Source: Demequina salsinemoris (GTDB lineage Bacteria > Actinomycetota > Actinomycetes > Actinomycetales > Demequinaceae). From it: a DNA stretch of 64,000 nt. The stretch covers positions 62,001-126,000 of the forward strand of contig NZ_BBQZ01000008.1 of NCBI RefSeq assembly GCF_000974805.1, in the 5' to 3' direction. Made by a program: the position numbers and the translations under genes. Positions 8,318 to 16,620 of the stretch are shown here, one piece after another (position 1 is the first letter of the stretch; each line of letters opens with the position of its first letter). Below the pieces are notes generated by a model. It worked only from the letters and a program-made list of their open reading frames with translations, was not told the DNA's origin and did no database searches.

Positions 8318-9208
8318 ATGACTGACAGCTCCACCACGCTCCGACTCGTCTGGCCCCAGTGGCAGGGCGCCGCGGAGGCCAGCGTCCGCCCGCTCGCCGA
8401 CGAGTTCCCCTACGAGGTCGCGCGTCGCGGCTACTCCGTCGGCTCGGCGATCCTCGAGGCCGTGCTGCCCGCACACGCCGGCCCGACCGCGAAGGCGCCG
8501 GTCTCGCTCGGCGACGAGGGTCTCGAGATGCGCGACGGCGTCGACGCCAAGACCGCCGTCGTCGGCCAGCTCGGCCAAGCGCTCGACGTCATCGCCGAGC
8601 ACGACCCCGCGCGCGTGCTGACCCTCGGCGGCGAGTGCTCCGTCTCGGTCGCCCCGTTCGCGCACCTCGCGGCGAAGTACGGCGACGACGTCGCCCTTGT
8701 CTGGATCGACTCGCATCCCGACGTCGGAACCCCTGACAGCGAGTACCCCGGCTACCACGCCATGGCGGTCACCTCGCTGCTGGGCAAGGGCGACTCCGAG
8801 GTGACGGGCCAGCTTCCCGGCACCTTCGCATCGTCCAGGGTCGCGCTCGCGGGACTCCACGTGTGGGAGGAGGACGACATCCCTCACGTCTCCCAGTGGG
8901 GCTTGGCGTCGTTCTCCCCGGAGGACCTGCGCACCTCCTCGGAGGGGCTGCTCTCATGGCTCAAGGCCACGGGCTGCTCGAAGGTCGCGATCCACCTCGA
9001 CGTCGACACCGTCGACGCGAACGAGGTCATCCTCGGCTTGGGCAAGGAGCCCGACGGTCTCACGGTCGCGCAGGTGCAGCGGGTGGTCGCGGACCTCGAA
9101 GGGGCGGCAGAGGTCGTCGGTCTGACGATCGCCGAGTTCTTCCCGCGCCAGGTGATGCATCTGCTCGGTCTGCTCGACGGCTTCCCGATGATCGGAGCGA
9201 CCCGATGA
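8318..9208 (+). CDS. arginase/agmatinase superfamily protein with altered metal motif
   Basis: A 296-residue member of the ureohydrolase (arginase/agmatinase/formiminoglutamase) superfamily. The metal-binding framework can be followed: GGECSVS near residue 105, WIDSHPDVGTPDS near residue 128, and HLDVDTVD near residue 226. In classical arginases the first motif is GGDHS; here the His is replaced by Cys, so one manganese ligand may be changed. The second Asp-His-Asp motif (DSHPD) and the Asp-Val-Asp motif remain. Superfamily members without the first His are known and may hydrolyse other C-N bonds. A GGGAGG sequence precedes the ATG, and the stop overlaps the cyclase start. Its amidohydrolase chemistry may free a nitrogen-containing group from the imported substrate (inference). 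Confidence 0.78.
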   Translation: MTDSSTTLRLVWPQWQGAAEASVRPLADEFPYEVARRGYSVGSAILEAVLPAHAGPTAKAPVSLGDEGLEMRDGVDAKTAVVGQLGQALDVIAEHDPARVLTLGGECSVSVAPFAHLAAKYGDDVALVWIDSHPDVGTPDSEYPGYHAMAVTSLLGKGDSEVTGQLPGTFASSRVALAGLHVWEEDDIPHVSQWGLASFSPEDLRTSSEGLLSWLKATGCSKVAIHLDVDTVDANEVILGLGKEPDGLTVAQVQRVVADLEGAAEVVGLTIAEFFPRQVMHLLGLLDGFPMIGATR

Positions 9209-9885
9209 CGCTGGTCGACCTGAGCCACGCGCTCGAGGAGGGCGTGGAGACCTACCCGGGCTTCCCGACCCCCACGATGAACCACTTCATCTCCTTCGAG
9301 GATTCGAAGGAGATGGCCGCCGACGGCATCGTCTTCGCCATCGACGACATCCGCCTGATCGGCGGCTCGTCGACGTACATGGACGCCCCTCGTCACTTCC
9401 TGCCCGAGGGCGGCGACGTCGCGAGCATCCCGCTCGAGAAGACCTTCGATCTGCCGCTCGTCGTGGTCTCCGCGCCCGCCGACGGACGGCGCGAGCTGCT
9501 CCCCGAGGACTTCGCGGGGCTCGAGCTCGCGGGTGCCGCGGTCCTCATCAGGACCGGTTGGGACGCGCGCTGGGCGACGCCGGAGTATGTGGTCGGCTCG
9601 CCCTTCCTCGGGGGTGCCGCGGCAGCGATGCTGGTCGAGGCCGGGGTCACGCTCGTCGGCATCGATGCGGTGCTTATCGACGATGTCGAGGACGGCCCTC
9701 TGCCCACCCGTCCCGCGCACTCGACGCTCCTGGCAGCGGGTCTCCCGATCGTGGAGAACCTCCGCGGCCTCGCCGCGCTTCCGGAGACCGGCGCGCGCTT
9801 CTTCGCGGTGCCGGCGGCGGTCAAGGGTGTGGGCTCGTTCCCGGTGCGGGCCTTCGCAGCGGTTCAGAGCGGTCCTGGGGAGTGA
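9205..9885 (+). CDS. cyclase (kynurenine-formamidase-like) family protein
   Basis: A 226-residue protein of the cyclase/kynurenine formamidase family, metal-dependent hydrolases of amide or lactone bonds. It begins MTLVDLSHALEEGVETYPGFP, a hallmark of the family. The usual metal motif HxGTHxDxPxHF is present in changed form: GGSSTYMDAPRHF near residue 53, so the two His residues of the first part are replaced (by Gly/Ser and Tyr) while Asp, Pro and the final His remain. Later segments LIRTGWDARW and VGIDAVLIDD also fit the family. The ATG overlaps the arginase-like stop codon. The motif change suggests altered metal binding or substrate. Confidence 0.75.
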   Translation: MTLVDLSHALEEGVETYPGFPTPTMNHFISFEDSKEMAADGIVFAIDDIRLIGGSSTYMDAPRHFLPEGGDVASIPLEKTFDLPLVVVSAPADGRRELLPEDFAGLELAGAAVLIRTGWDARWATPEYVVGSPFLGGAAAAMLVEAGVTLVGIDAVLIDDVEDGPLPTRPAHSTLLAAGLPIVENLRGLAALPETGARFFAVPAAVKGVGSFPVRAFAAVQSGPGE

Positions 9886-10916
9886 GCGCGGGGACGATGC
9901 GCGCCTTCGTGATCACGGCGCCGGGCCGAGGCGAGGTGCAGGAGGTCGCCACGCCCGTCGCGGAGCCGGGGACGGTCGTCGTCCGGGTGGCCCGCGTAGG
10001 CGTGTGCGGCACCGACAGCGAGTTCTTCTCGGGGCACATGGCATACCTGGACTCCGGTCACGCAAGGTACCCGATCCGGATCGGCCACGAGTGGTGCGGC
10101 GAGGTGACTCAGATCGGTGCCGGGGTCGAGGAGACGTGGCTGGGTCGGCGCGTCACAGGTGACACCATGCTTGGCTGCCGCGAGTGCGCGCGGTGCCGCT
10201 CGGGGCGGCAGCACCTGTGCGAGCGACGCAGTGAGATCGGTATCCGCAACGGCTGGCCCGGCGCGCTCGCGGAGTACCTCATGGTTCCCGAGACGAGCCT
10301 GGTCCCGCTGTCGGATGCGGTCGACGACACTCTCGGCGCACTGGTGGAGCCGGGCGGCAACGCGCTCCGCTCCGTCCGGGGCGCGAACCTGAGCCCGGGC
10401 TCGAGACTGCTCGTCATCGGCGCGGGCGCGATCGGGCTTCTCGTCGGCCAGATGGCGCGCGCCGAGCTCGCCGAGGTGCACTTCCTCGCACGCTCCGAGC
10501 GATCGGCCGCCTTCGCACGAAGCCTGGGCTTCGCGCACGTGTTCCATGCGGACGCCCTCGCGGAGCAGCCTCTCTTCGACGCCGTGGTCGACGCGTCCAA
10601 CGACGCAGGTGCGCCCGCATTGGCCGCAAGCCTCGTCGAGCCAGGAGGCAGGCTGGTGTTCGTGGGCCTGGCAGGCACACCGAGCGTGTTGGACACGCGC
10701 ACCATCGCGCTCAACGACGTGACGGCTGTGGGGGTGCTGTCGGCTTCGGGAGGGCTCGAGGGCACTGCGGATCTCTACGCCTCCGGCGCGGTCGACCCGC
10801 GTCCGCTCGTGGCGGCCACGGTGGGACTTGACGACGTCGCGGCCGTGCTCCACGGGGAGCGGCCCGACGGCGCGGGCGCTGGACCGAAGATCCACGTCGA
10901 CCCGCAACGGCTGTAG
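9882..10916 (+). CDS. zinc-dependent medium-chain alcohol/sorbitol dehydrogenase
   Basis: A 339-344-residue NAD(P)-dependent MDR dehydrogenase, likely oxidising a polyol, sugar or alcohol. The catalytic zinc site is seen in VCGTDSEFFSGH and GHEWCGE, the four structural-zinc cysteines in GCRECARCRSGRQHLC, and the Rossmann motif in VIGAGAIGLLVG near residue 170. Two starts are possible: GTG at 9882, overlapping the previous stop in the same GTGA fashion as the other operon genes, or ATG at 9897, giving the conventional MRAFVIT N-terminus. That ATG lies inside a copy of the dispersed GGGACGATGC motif. In the pathway suggested by the next genes, this enzyme would make the sugar lactone. Confidence 0.85.
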   Translation: MSAGTMRAFVITAPGRGEVQEVATPVAEPGTVVVRVARVGVCGTDSEFFSGHMAYLDSGHARYPIRIGHEWCGEVTQIGAGVEETWLGRRVTGDTMLGCRECARCRSGRQHLCERRSEIGIRNGWPGALAEYLMVPETSLVPLSDAVDDTLGALVEPGGNALRSVRGANLSPGSRLLVIGAGAIGLLVGQMARAELAEVHFLARSERSAAFARSLGFAHVFHADALAEQPLFDAVVDASNDAGAPALAASLVEPGGRLVFVGLAGTPSVLDTRTIALNDVTAVGVLSASGGLEGTADLYASGAVDPRPLVAATVGLDDVAAVLHGERPDGAGAGPKIHVDPQRL

Positions 10917-10998
10917 AAGCAGGGGCTCCGACGCGACCGGTGGCACGATGAACGTGTCCCCGCCTTCGCGTAGAAGCACGCAAGGAATTGGATGACGT

Positions 10999-12714
10999 AT
11001 GACCACGCTACGAAGCGATGCCTGGTACTCGGGTGATGACAGGAACGCCTACATCCATCGTGCCTGGATGCGGCGTGGAGTGCCCTCCAGCGCGTTCGAG
11101 GGCCGCCCGCAGATCGCGATCGCGAACACCGCGTCCGACCTGACGCCGTGCAACATGCATCTCACCGAGGTCGCGAAGTCGGTGCGCGATGGCGTCTACG
11201 AGGCGGGCGGCATTCCGTTGGAGCTCCCCGTGGTCTCCCTGGGCGAGACGCAGGTCCGTCCTACCGCGATGCTGTGGCGCAACATGGCTGCGATGGCGAC
11301 CGAGGAGATGCTGCGCGCCAATCCGATCGACGGTGTCGTGCTGCTCGGGGGCTGCGACAAGACGATCCCGTCGCTGCTCATGGCGGCCGCCTCCGTCGAC
11401 ATTCCTGCGGTCGTGATCCCCGGCGGCCCGATGCTCACAGGCACGTTCCGTGGGCGGCCGCTCGGCTGTGGCACTGATGTGTGGAGGCTCTCCGAAGAGG
11501 TCCGTGCTGGCACGCTGAGCCAGGAGGACTTCGTGACGAGCGAGTCCGCCACCATCCGCAGCAAGGGCCATTGCAACACGATGGGCACCGCCTCGACCAT
11601 GGGCCTGCTCGCGGAGGCGCTCGGCATGGTGATCCCTGGCACGGCTGGGACCCCCGCGCCTGACGCTCGCCTCCTCGAGGCCTCCCATGCGGCGGGTGGG
11701 TTGGCTGTCGATCTCGTCGCGTCCGCGCGTCGGCCAAGCGAGGTCCTCACGAAGGCCTCGTTCCACAACGCGATCGTCGCGCTCGGCGCGATCGGCGGCT
11801 CGACGAACGCGGTCGTGCACCTGCTTGCGATCGCTGGGCGGCTCGGCATCGACCTCACGCTCGAAGACTTCGACCGCATCGGCTCGCGCGTCCCGCTGCT
11901 GGTGGACCTGGCGCCGGCGGGGCGGTTCCTGATGGACGACCTGTACCGCGCGGGCGGGCTGCTTGCGGTGCTCCGCGAGGTGCGCGACCTGCTCGATCCG
12001 TCGGCGATGACCGTGACGGGCCGACCGCTCGTCGACTACCTCGACGACGCGGCGATCTGGGACGAGGAGGTCATCCGCAGGCGTGAGGCGCCTCTCCTCG
12101 ACGAGGGCGGCGTCGCGGTGCTGCGAGGCAATCTCGCACCCGCCGGCGCGGTGATCAAGCCCGCCGCAGCGTCTCCCCATCTACTCAAGCACCGTGGAAG
12201 AGCGGTCGTGTTCGAGTCCATCGAGGACTTTCACGCCAGGGTCGACGATCCCGATCTGGACATCGACGCCGAGTCTGTGATGGTGCTGAGGGGCTGCGGT
12301 CCGAAGGGCTACCCGGGTATGCCCGAGGTCTCCAACATGCCCCTGCCGAAGAAGCTTCTCGCCGCCGGAGTGCGCGATGTCGTGAGGGTCTGCGATGGGC
12401 GCATGAGCGGCACCGCGTACGGCACCGTGATCCTGCACGTCGCCCCCGAGGCGGCTGCCGGCGGGCCGCTGGCGCTCGTGCGCGATGGCGATTGGATCGA
12501 ACTGGATGTCGAGGCGCGCACGCTGACACTCGACGTTCCGGAGGCTGAGCTCGAGGCGCGCCCGTCGAGCCCGGAGGCGGCGGCCGCGTATGCGGCGCCT
12601 CGGCGAGGCTGGGAACGTCTGTACGTGGACCACGTCCTGCAGGCCGACACCGGAGCGGATCTCGACTTCCTGGTCGGCTCGAGCGGATCGGAGGTCTCCC
12701 GTGAGTCCCACTGA
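10999..12714 (+). CDS. IlvD/Edd family dehydratase (sugar-acid type)
   Basis: A 571-residue iron-sulfur dehydratase of the IlvD/Edd family. The cluster cysteines are visible in LTPCNMH near residue 50, LLGGCDKTIPS near residue 115 and KGHCNTMGTAST near residue 187. The family includes dihydroxy-acid dehydratase, phosphogluconate dehydratase and the pentonate/hexonate dehydratases; the sequence around DAWYSGDDRNAYIHRAWMRRG and the neighbours favour a sugar-acid dehydratase making a 2-keto-3-deoxy acid over a biosynthetic IlvD. An AAGGAATTGG ribosome-binding region precedes the ATG after an 82-bp gap. Its last 14 bases overlap the lactonase gene. Confidence 0.87.
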   Translation: MTTLRSDAWYSGDDRNAYIHRAWMRRGVPSSAFEGRPQIAIANTASDLTPCNMHLTEVAKSVRDGVYEAGGIPLELPVVSLGETQVRPTAMLWRNMAAMATEEMLRANPIDGVVLLGGCDKTIPSLLMAAASVDIPAVVIPGGPMLTGTFRGRPLGCGTDVWRLSEEVRAGTLSQEDFVTSESATIRSKGHCNTMGTASTMGLLAEALGMVIPGTAGTPAPDARLLEASHAAGGLAVDLVASARRPSEVLTKASFHNAIVALGAIGGSTNAVVHLLAIAGRLGIDLTLEDFDRIGSRVPLLVDLAPAGRFLMDDLYRAGGLLAVLREVRDLLDPSAMTVTGRPLVDYLDDAAIWDEEVIRRREAPLLDEGGVAVLRGNLAPAGAVIKPAAASPHLLKHRGRAVVFESIEDFHARVDDPDLDIDAESVMVLRGCGPKGYPGMPEVSNMPLPKKLLAAGVRDVVRVCDGRMSGTAYGTVILHVAPEAAAGGPLALVRDGDWIELDVEARTLTLDVPEAELEARPSSPEAAAAYAAPRRGWERLYVDHVLQADTGADLDFLVGSSGSEVSRESH

Positions 12715-13603
12715 GGGCGCGGTCGACGTGCAGATCCTCGCCGATGTCAGCTGCGCGCTCGGCGAGGGGCCGGTCTGGGACGCGCCGAACGGGCGGGTGC
12801 TGTGGGTGGACATCGACCGCGGTCATCTCTGGACGGCCGCATTCGAGGGGGGAGTCGCCGGGGCCCCGGTGCGTGCGGTCGAGGTCGCGGGGACTCTGGG
12901 CGCCGCCGCGCCTGCTGCTGACGGCGGGCTGCTGCTCGCCCGGGCGAAGCATCTCGAGCACCGCACCTCGGATGGCACGGTGAGGGGTGCTGTCGAGGTG
13001 ATCCCCGCGCGTACACCGAGCCGCCTGAACGATGGCTGCTGCGATCCGGCGGGTCGGTTCGTGGTGGGAAGCCTCGCCCTCGACGGGGAGCCAGGGCAGG
13101 AGTGCTTCTGGCGGCTCGAGCCCGACGGCAGCCTCACGGTGCTCGACGACGACGTGTCCCTCGCCAACGGGATCGCCTGGAGCCCGGACGGCGGCACGAT
13201 GTACACGGTCGACACCTTCAGGAACTGCGTCTACGCGCGAGACTACGACGCGGCGACGGGGCGAACCGGGGCCCGACACGTGGTCGTGTCCACGCCGGAC
13301 GCGCTTCCTGACGGCCTCGCGGTCGACGTTGAGGGCCACTTCTGGGTGGCGTTCTGGGGGGCAGGCGAGCTGAGACGGTTCGATCCGACGGGCCGCCAGG
13401 TCGACACGCTCCGCACCGGGGCGCCCCTGACCACCAGCTGCGCCTTCGCCGGCGATGCGATGCAGACGCTTGTGGTGACGACAGCCGGCAAGCGGGTGTC
13501 GGGACACGAGCACTCGGAGCATGCGGGAGCAGTGCTCAGCGCCGCCGTCGACGTGCCCGGCGCGAGCGTCGCGCAGTGGGAGCCCGTCGCTCTCGACGGA
13601 TGA
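12701..13603 (+). CDS. SMP-30/gluconolactonase family lactonase
   Basis: A 300-residue six-bladed beta-propeller of the SMP-30/gluconolaconase/LRE family, which hydrolyses sugar lactones using a divalent metal. Expected residues are present: the Glu in LGEGPVWD near residue 19 and its WVDIDRGHLW follow-up, PSRLNDGCCDPAGRFVVG near residue 107, LANGIAWSPDGGTMYTVDTF near residue 155 and LPDGLAVDVEGHFWVAFWG near residue 205. The GTG start at 12701 overlaps the dehydratase stop by 14 bases and has GGAGG six bases upstream. Placed between the dehydrogenase/dehydratase and aldolase genes, it should open the lactone to the acid used by the dehydratase. Confidence 0.9.
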   Translation: MSPTEGAVDVQILADVSCALGEGPVWDAPNGRVLWVDIDRGHLWTAAFEGGVAGAPVRAVEVAGTLGAAAPAADGGLLLARAKHLEHRTSDGTVRGAVEVIPARTPSRLNDGCCDPAGRFVVGSLALDGEPGQECFWRLEPDGSLTVLDDDVSLANGIAWSPDGGTMYTVDTFRNCVYARDYDAATGRTGARHVVVSTPDALPDGLAVDVEGHFWVAFWGAGELRRFDPTGRQVDTLRTGAPLTTSCAFAGDAMQTLVVTTAGKRVSGHEHSEHAGAVLSAAVDVPGASVAQWEPVALDG

Positions 13604-13660
13604 GCGCGGCGCCGCGGACGGCCGTCGCGCGGCAGAGAAGGACGACGAGAGGAGACATCG

Positions 13661-14482
13661 ATGGGACCGAATCACGGGATCGTCGCGCGCAACGCTGAGG
13701 CGCTGCGCGCAGCCTGGGATCTCGAGGCGGCGTACGGGATCTGGAGTTCCATTCCGGACCTGTCGGTCGCGGAGCTGGTCGCGGGACTGCCGTATGACTA
13801 TGTGTGCATCGACCTGCAGCACGGGGTGGCTACCTTCTCGGAGCTGCCGGGCATGCTGCAGGCGATGCGGGCTGCGGGCCGTGCCCCCGTCGTCCGCGTG
13901 CCGTGGAACGAGCCGGCGTCGATCATGCGCGCGCTCGACACTGGTGCCGTCGGGGTGGTCGTGCCCATGGTCAACAGCGCGGAGGAGGCGGCCGCGGCCG
14001 TCTCTGCGTGCCGCTTCCCGTCGACAGGCAAGCGCAGCTGGGGCCCCATGTGGGGCTACGTGCGCTCGGATGGCGCGCTGCCCCCTGCGGAGCAGGACGC
14101 CCAGGCACTGTGCCTCGTGATGATCGAGACCGCGAACGGTGTCGACGCGCTCGAGGAGATCGTCGCGACGCCCGGACTCGACGGCGTCTACATCGGGCCC
14201 AACGACCTCGCGCTTGCGTGCGGCTACGGCCGCAGCACGTACCGCGAGGACCCCGATCTAGAGGCATTGATCCAGCGCATCGTGACCGCCTGCCGCGAAG
14301 CGGGAATCGCCGCTGGTCTTCACTGCTCAGATCCCGAGATGGCCCAGCATTGGGCCGAGCGTGGCGCGACGATGCTCACGATCGCGCAGGACACGGGCCT
14401 TCTCATGGACGCGGGCATCGAGGCGCTCCTGCAGGTGCGCGGCGGAGGCACCGACGCGGCGGAGCCGGCGCGACCCTACTGA
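13661..14482 (+). CDS. HpcH/HpaI class II aldolase
   Basis: A 273-residue metal-dependent class II pyruvate aldolase of the HpcH/HpaI type. The segments IWSSIPDLSVAELVAGL, YVCIDLQHG near residue 47, VPWNEP near residue 83, MIETANGVDALEEI near residue 151 and YIGPNDLALACGYG near residue 175 follow the family; Glu in MIETANG and Asp in GPNDLA are the metal ligands. Such enzymes split 2-keto-3-deoxy acids into pyruvate and an aldehyde, the last step expected after the dehydratase. It is the last gene of the island and converges on the phosphatase gene with a gap of only 15 bases and no obvious terminator. Confidence 0.9.
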   Translation: MGPNHGIVARNAEALRAAWDLEAAYGIWSSIPDLSVAELVAGLPYDYVCIDLQHGVATFSELPGMLQAMRAAGRAPVVRVPWNEPASIMRALDTGAVGVVVPMVNSAEEAAAAVSACRFPSTGKRSWGPMWGYVRSDGALPPAEQDAQALCLVMIETANGVDALEEIVATPGLDGVYIGPNDLALACGYGRSTYREDPDLEALIQRIVTACREAGIAAGLHCSDPEMAQHWAERGATMLTIAQDTGLLMDAGIEALLQVRGGGTDAAEPARPY

Positions 14483-14497
14483 GGTTGGTGAGGGAGC

Positions 14498-15331
14498 TCA
14501 GTCCTCGTCGGGCTCGACGGCGCGCCTGGCCGCGCGATACATCCACGCGCCGACGCACACGCTCGCCGCGACGACGACCAGGGTGAGGAGCACGGACTTC
14601 TGCGCCGCATCGTCCCTGAGGGCGACGGGCTTGTGGAAGCGCAGCATGCCCCAGCCGTTGTCGATCGCGGCGCGGCGCAGCGCGCGGTCGGGGTTGACCG
14701 CGAAGCCATGGCCGACCGCGGAGAGCATCGGAACGTCGGTGATCGAGTCCGAGTACGCGTAACTGCCGGGCAGGTGGTATCCGCGCCGATCCGCGAGCTC
14801 CTTGATCGCGTCCGCCTTCGCCTGCCCGTACATGTAGCTCGTGATGCCGCCCGTGTACTTGCCGTCGGCCACCTCGAGCGTCGAGGCGAGGATCCCGTCG
14901 GCGCCGAGCAGGTCGGCGATGGGCTGCACCACGTCCTCGACGGACGCGCTCACGATGATGACGTCGCGGCCGTTGAGCTGATGGCGGCGGATGAGGTCGA
15001 GCGCCTCGGCGTAGACCACCGGGTCGATGTGCGCGTGGACGGTCTCCTCGACGATGCTGCGGACCTTTGCGACCTCCCACCCGGCGATGAGCTCGCTCAG
15101 CGCGTCGCGCAGACGGCTGGTCTGACGCTCGTCGGCGCCGCCGATCTGGAACAGCAGCTGCGCGTAGGCGGCTCTCACGGCATCGGTCCTGGTGAGGAGG
15201 CCCTCGGACAGGAATGACCGGCCGAACGCTGACGACGAGCTTGTCGCGATGATCGTCTTGTCCAGGTCGAAGAACGCGGCCGTGCGCACGGGCGTCCGCG
15301 GTGCGTGCTTGGAGCGGTATCTACCGGCCAT
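14498..15331 (-). CDS. HAD-IB family phosphatase with C-terminal membrane anchor
   Basis: A 277-residue HAD superfamily subfamily IB (SerB-like) hydrolase. Motif I is FFDLDKTII near residue 20, motif II is IIVSASVEDVVQPIA near residue 125, and motif III/IV is AYSDSITDVPML near residue 195, all with intact aspartates. Residues about 243-265 form a hydrophobic membrane segment followed by a basic tail, as in actinobacterial proteins of this position. The ATG is chosen because GGAGG lies just upstream. In many actinobacteria this gene borders the Tad pilus locus, as here, usually with an ssd/CpaE-like gene between; none is visible in the 263-bp divergent gap. The substrate is unknown. Confidence 0.85.
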   Translation of the reverse strand: MAGRYRSKHAPRTPVRTAAFFDLDKTIIATSSSSAFGRSFLSEGLLTRTDAVRAAYAQLLFQIGGADERQTSRLRDALSELIAGWEVAKVRSIVEETVHAHIDPVVYAEALDLIRRHQLNGRDVIIVSASVEDVVQPIADLLGADGILASTLEVADGKYTGGITSYMYGQAKADAIKELADRRGYHLPGSYAYSDSITDVPMLSAVGHGFAVNPDRALRRAAIDNGWGMLRFHKPVALRDDAAQKSVLLTLVVVAASVCVGAWMYRAARRAVEPDED

Positions 15332-15594
15332 GGGAAGCCTCCTTCGATGCACACAGCGTATCCGGGACGGAGGCGAACGGGCCCGACCGGCGGGGTGTCC
15401 ACATCCCTCCGGGCGGGCCCGCCCACGAATAAGCGTACGGGCAGGGTCCGATGGGTGGCGAGAGCCTTGGTCCCGGTGGCCTCGCAGGGGGCGCAGTCCC
15501 CGGGCGTCGTCCACCGGACGATGCCGAGGCCGGGTTCTCCACCGATCATTCCTGGACGATGCATTGCCCGGGCGTGGTCGGGAAGCCTTGCCTC

Positions 15595-16620
15595 GTGCCC
15601 GCCGTTCCCGATCCCTCGTTGCCGGACGACTCGCCCGGCTGGGCGGGCGCTCTTGGGCCGCTGCTCGCGCTTCCCGGGGTGACGGACGTGCTCGTCAACG
15701 GGCCCGCCGATGTGTGGGTGGATCGCGGCGAGGGCCTCGAGCGCGCGGACCTCGGGATACGGGCCGGCCTCGCGACGCCCCGGGCGGTCCGGGATCTCGC
15801 GGTGCGGCTCGCGTCGCTCGCGGGACGGCGCCTGGACGATGCGGCGCCGTGCGTGGACGGGCGGCTGCCGGACGGGTCGCGCCTCCACGCAGTGCTTCCT
15901 CCCGTCGCGGACGGCTGCGCGGCGCTGTCGATCCGGCGCCTGCGAGCGGGAGCGCTCGACCCCCGCGAGCTGATCGCGACCGGCATGGTCTCCGACTCCG
16001 GCATGGCAGAGTTGAGAGCCCTCGTGCGAGCGCGGGCGTCGCTGCTCATCTCAGGGGCCACGGGTTCGGGCAAGACGACCCTGCTGACCGCGCTGCTGTC
16101 GCTCGCGGCCCCGACCGAGCGCATCGTCGTGATCGAGGAGGCGGGCGAGGTCGCTCCGGACCATCCCCACGTGGTGCGGCTCGTCGAGAGGCGGGCCAAC
16201 GTCGATGGTGCGGGAGCCGTGCCGCTGTCCGCCCTCGTGCGCGAGGCGCTCAGGATGCGACCCGATCGCGTGGTCCTCGGCGAGTGCCGCGGGGCCGAGC
16301 TGCGCGAGGTCCTGCTCGCCTTCAACACCGGGCATCGCGGCGGGCTCGTGACCATGCACGCCAACTCCGCCGCGGACGTGCCCGCGCGCCTCACCGCGCT
16401 GGGCGCGCTCGCGGGCATGGGGGCCGACGCCGTCGCCCTTCACGCCGCCGCGGCCTTCGATGCGGTGATCCACCTGGAGAGAGGCAAGGACGGGGTGCGG
16501 CGGGTGGTCGAGGTGACGCGGCTCGTGCTCGACGACGGGCGGCTCGTCGTGGGGACCGCCTCCGTGCGCGAGCCGGCGCGCGAGCGTGGTCCCGCCGCGA
16601 CCCCCGGGGGCGGGGCGTGA
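15595..16620 (+). CDS. tadA: Tad pilus assembly ATPase
   Basis: A CpaF/TadA-type secretion ATPase of about 341 residues that powers assembly of tight-adherence (Flp-like) pili at the inner face of the membrane. It shows LPGVTDVLVNGPADVWVDRGEGLERA near residue 22, the Walker A motif ISGATGSGKTTLL near residue 150, IVVIEEAGEV, the LREALRMRPDRVVLGECRG Walker B/Asp box region (here VREALRMRPDRVVLGECRG) and GLVTMHANSAADV His box. The start is uncertain: GTG at 15595 (GGGAAG upstream) begins just before the conserved part; ATG at 15559 lies inside a dispersed GGACGATGC motif, and ATG at 15451 would add a non-conserved 48 residues. It overlaps the next gene by GTGA. Confidence 0.88.
   Translation: MPAVPDPSLPDDSPGWAGALGPLLALPGVTDVLVNGPADVWVDRGEGLERADLGIRAGLATPRAVRDLAVRLASLAGRRLDDAAPCVDGRLPDGSRLHAVLPPVADGCAALSIRRLRAGALDPRELIATGMVSDSGMAELRALVRARASLLISGATGSGKTTLLTALLSLAAPTERIVVIEEAGEVAPDHPHVVRLVERRANVDGAGAVPLSALVREALRMRPDRVVLGECRGAELREVLLAFNTGHRGGLVTMHANSAADVPARLTALGALAGMGADAVALHAAAAFDAVIHLERGKDGVRRVVEVTRLVLDDGRLVVGTASVREPARERGPAATPGGGA

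Noticed and set aside
10999-12714. Biosynthetic dihydroxy-acid dehydratase IlvD
   Set aside because: Neighbours are sugar-acid lactonase and aldolase genes, not branched-chain amino acid genes; the sugar-acid branch of the family fits better.
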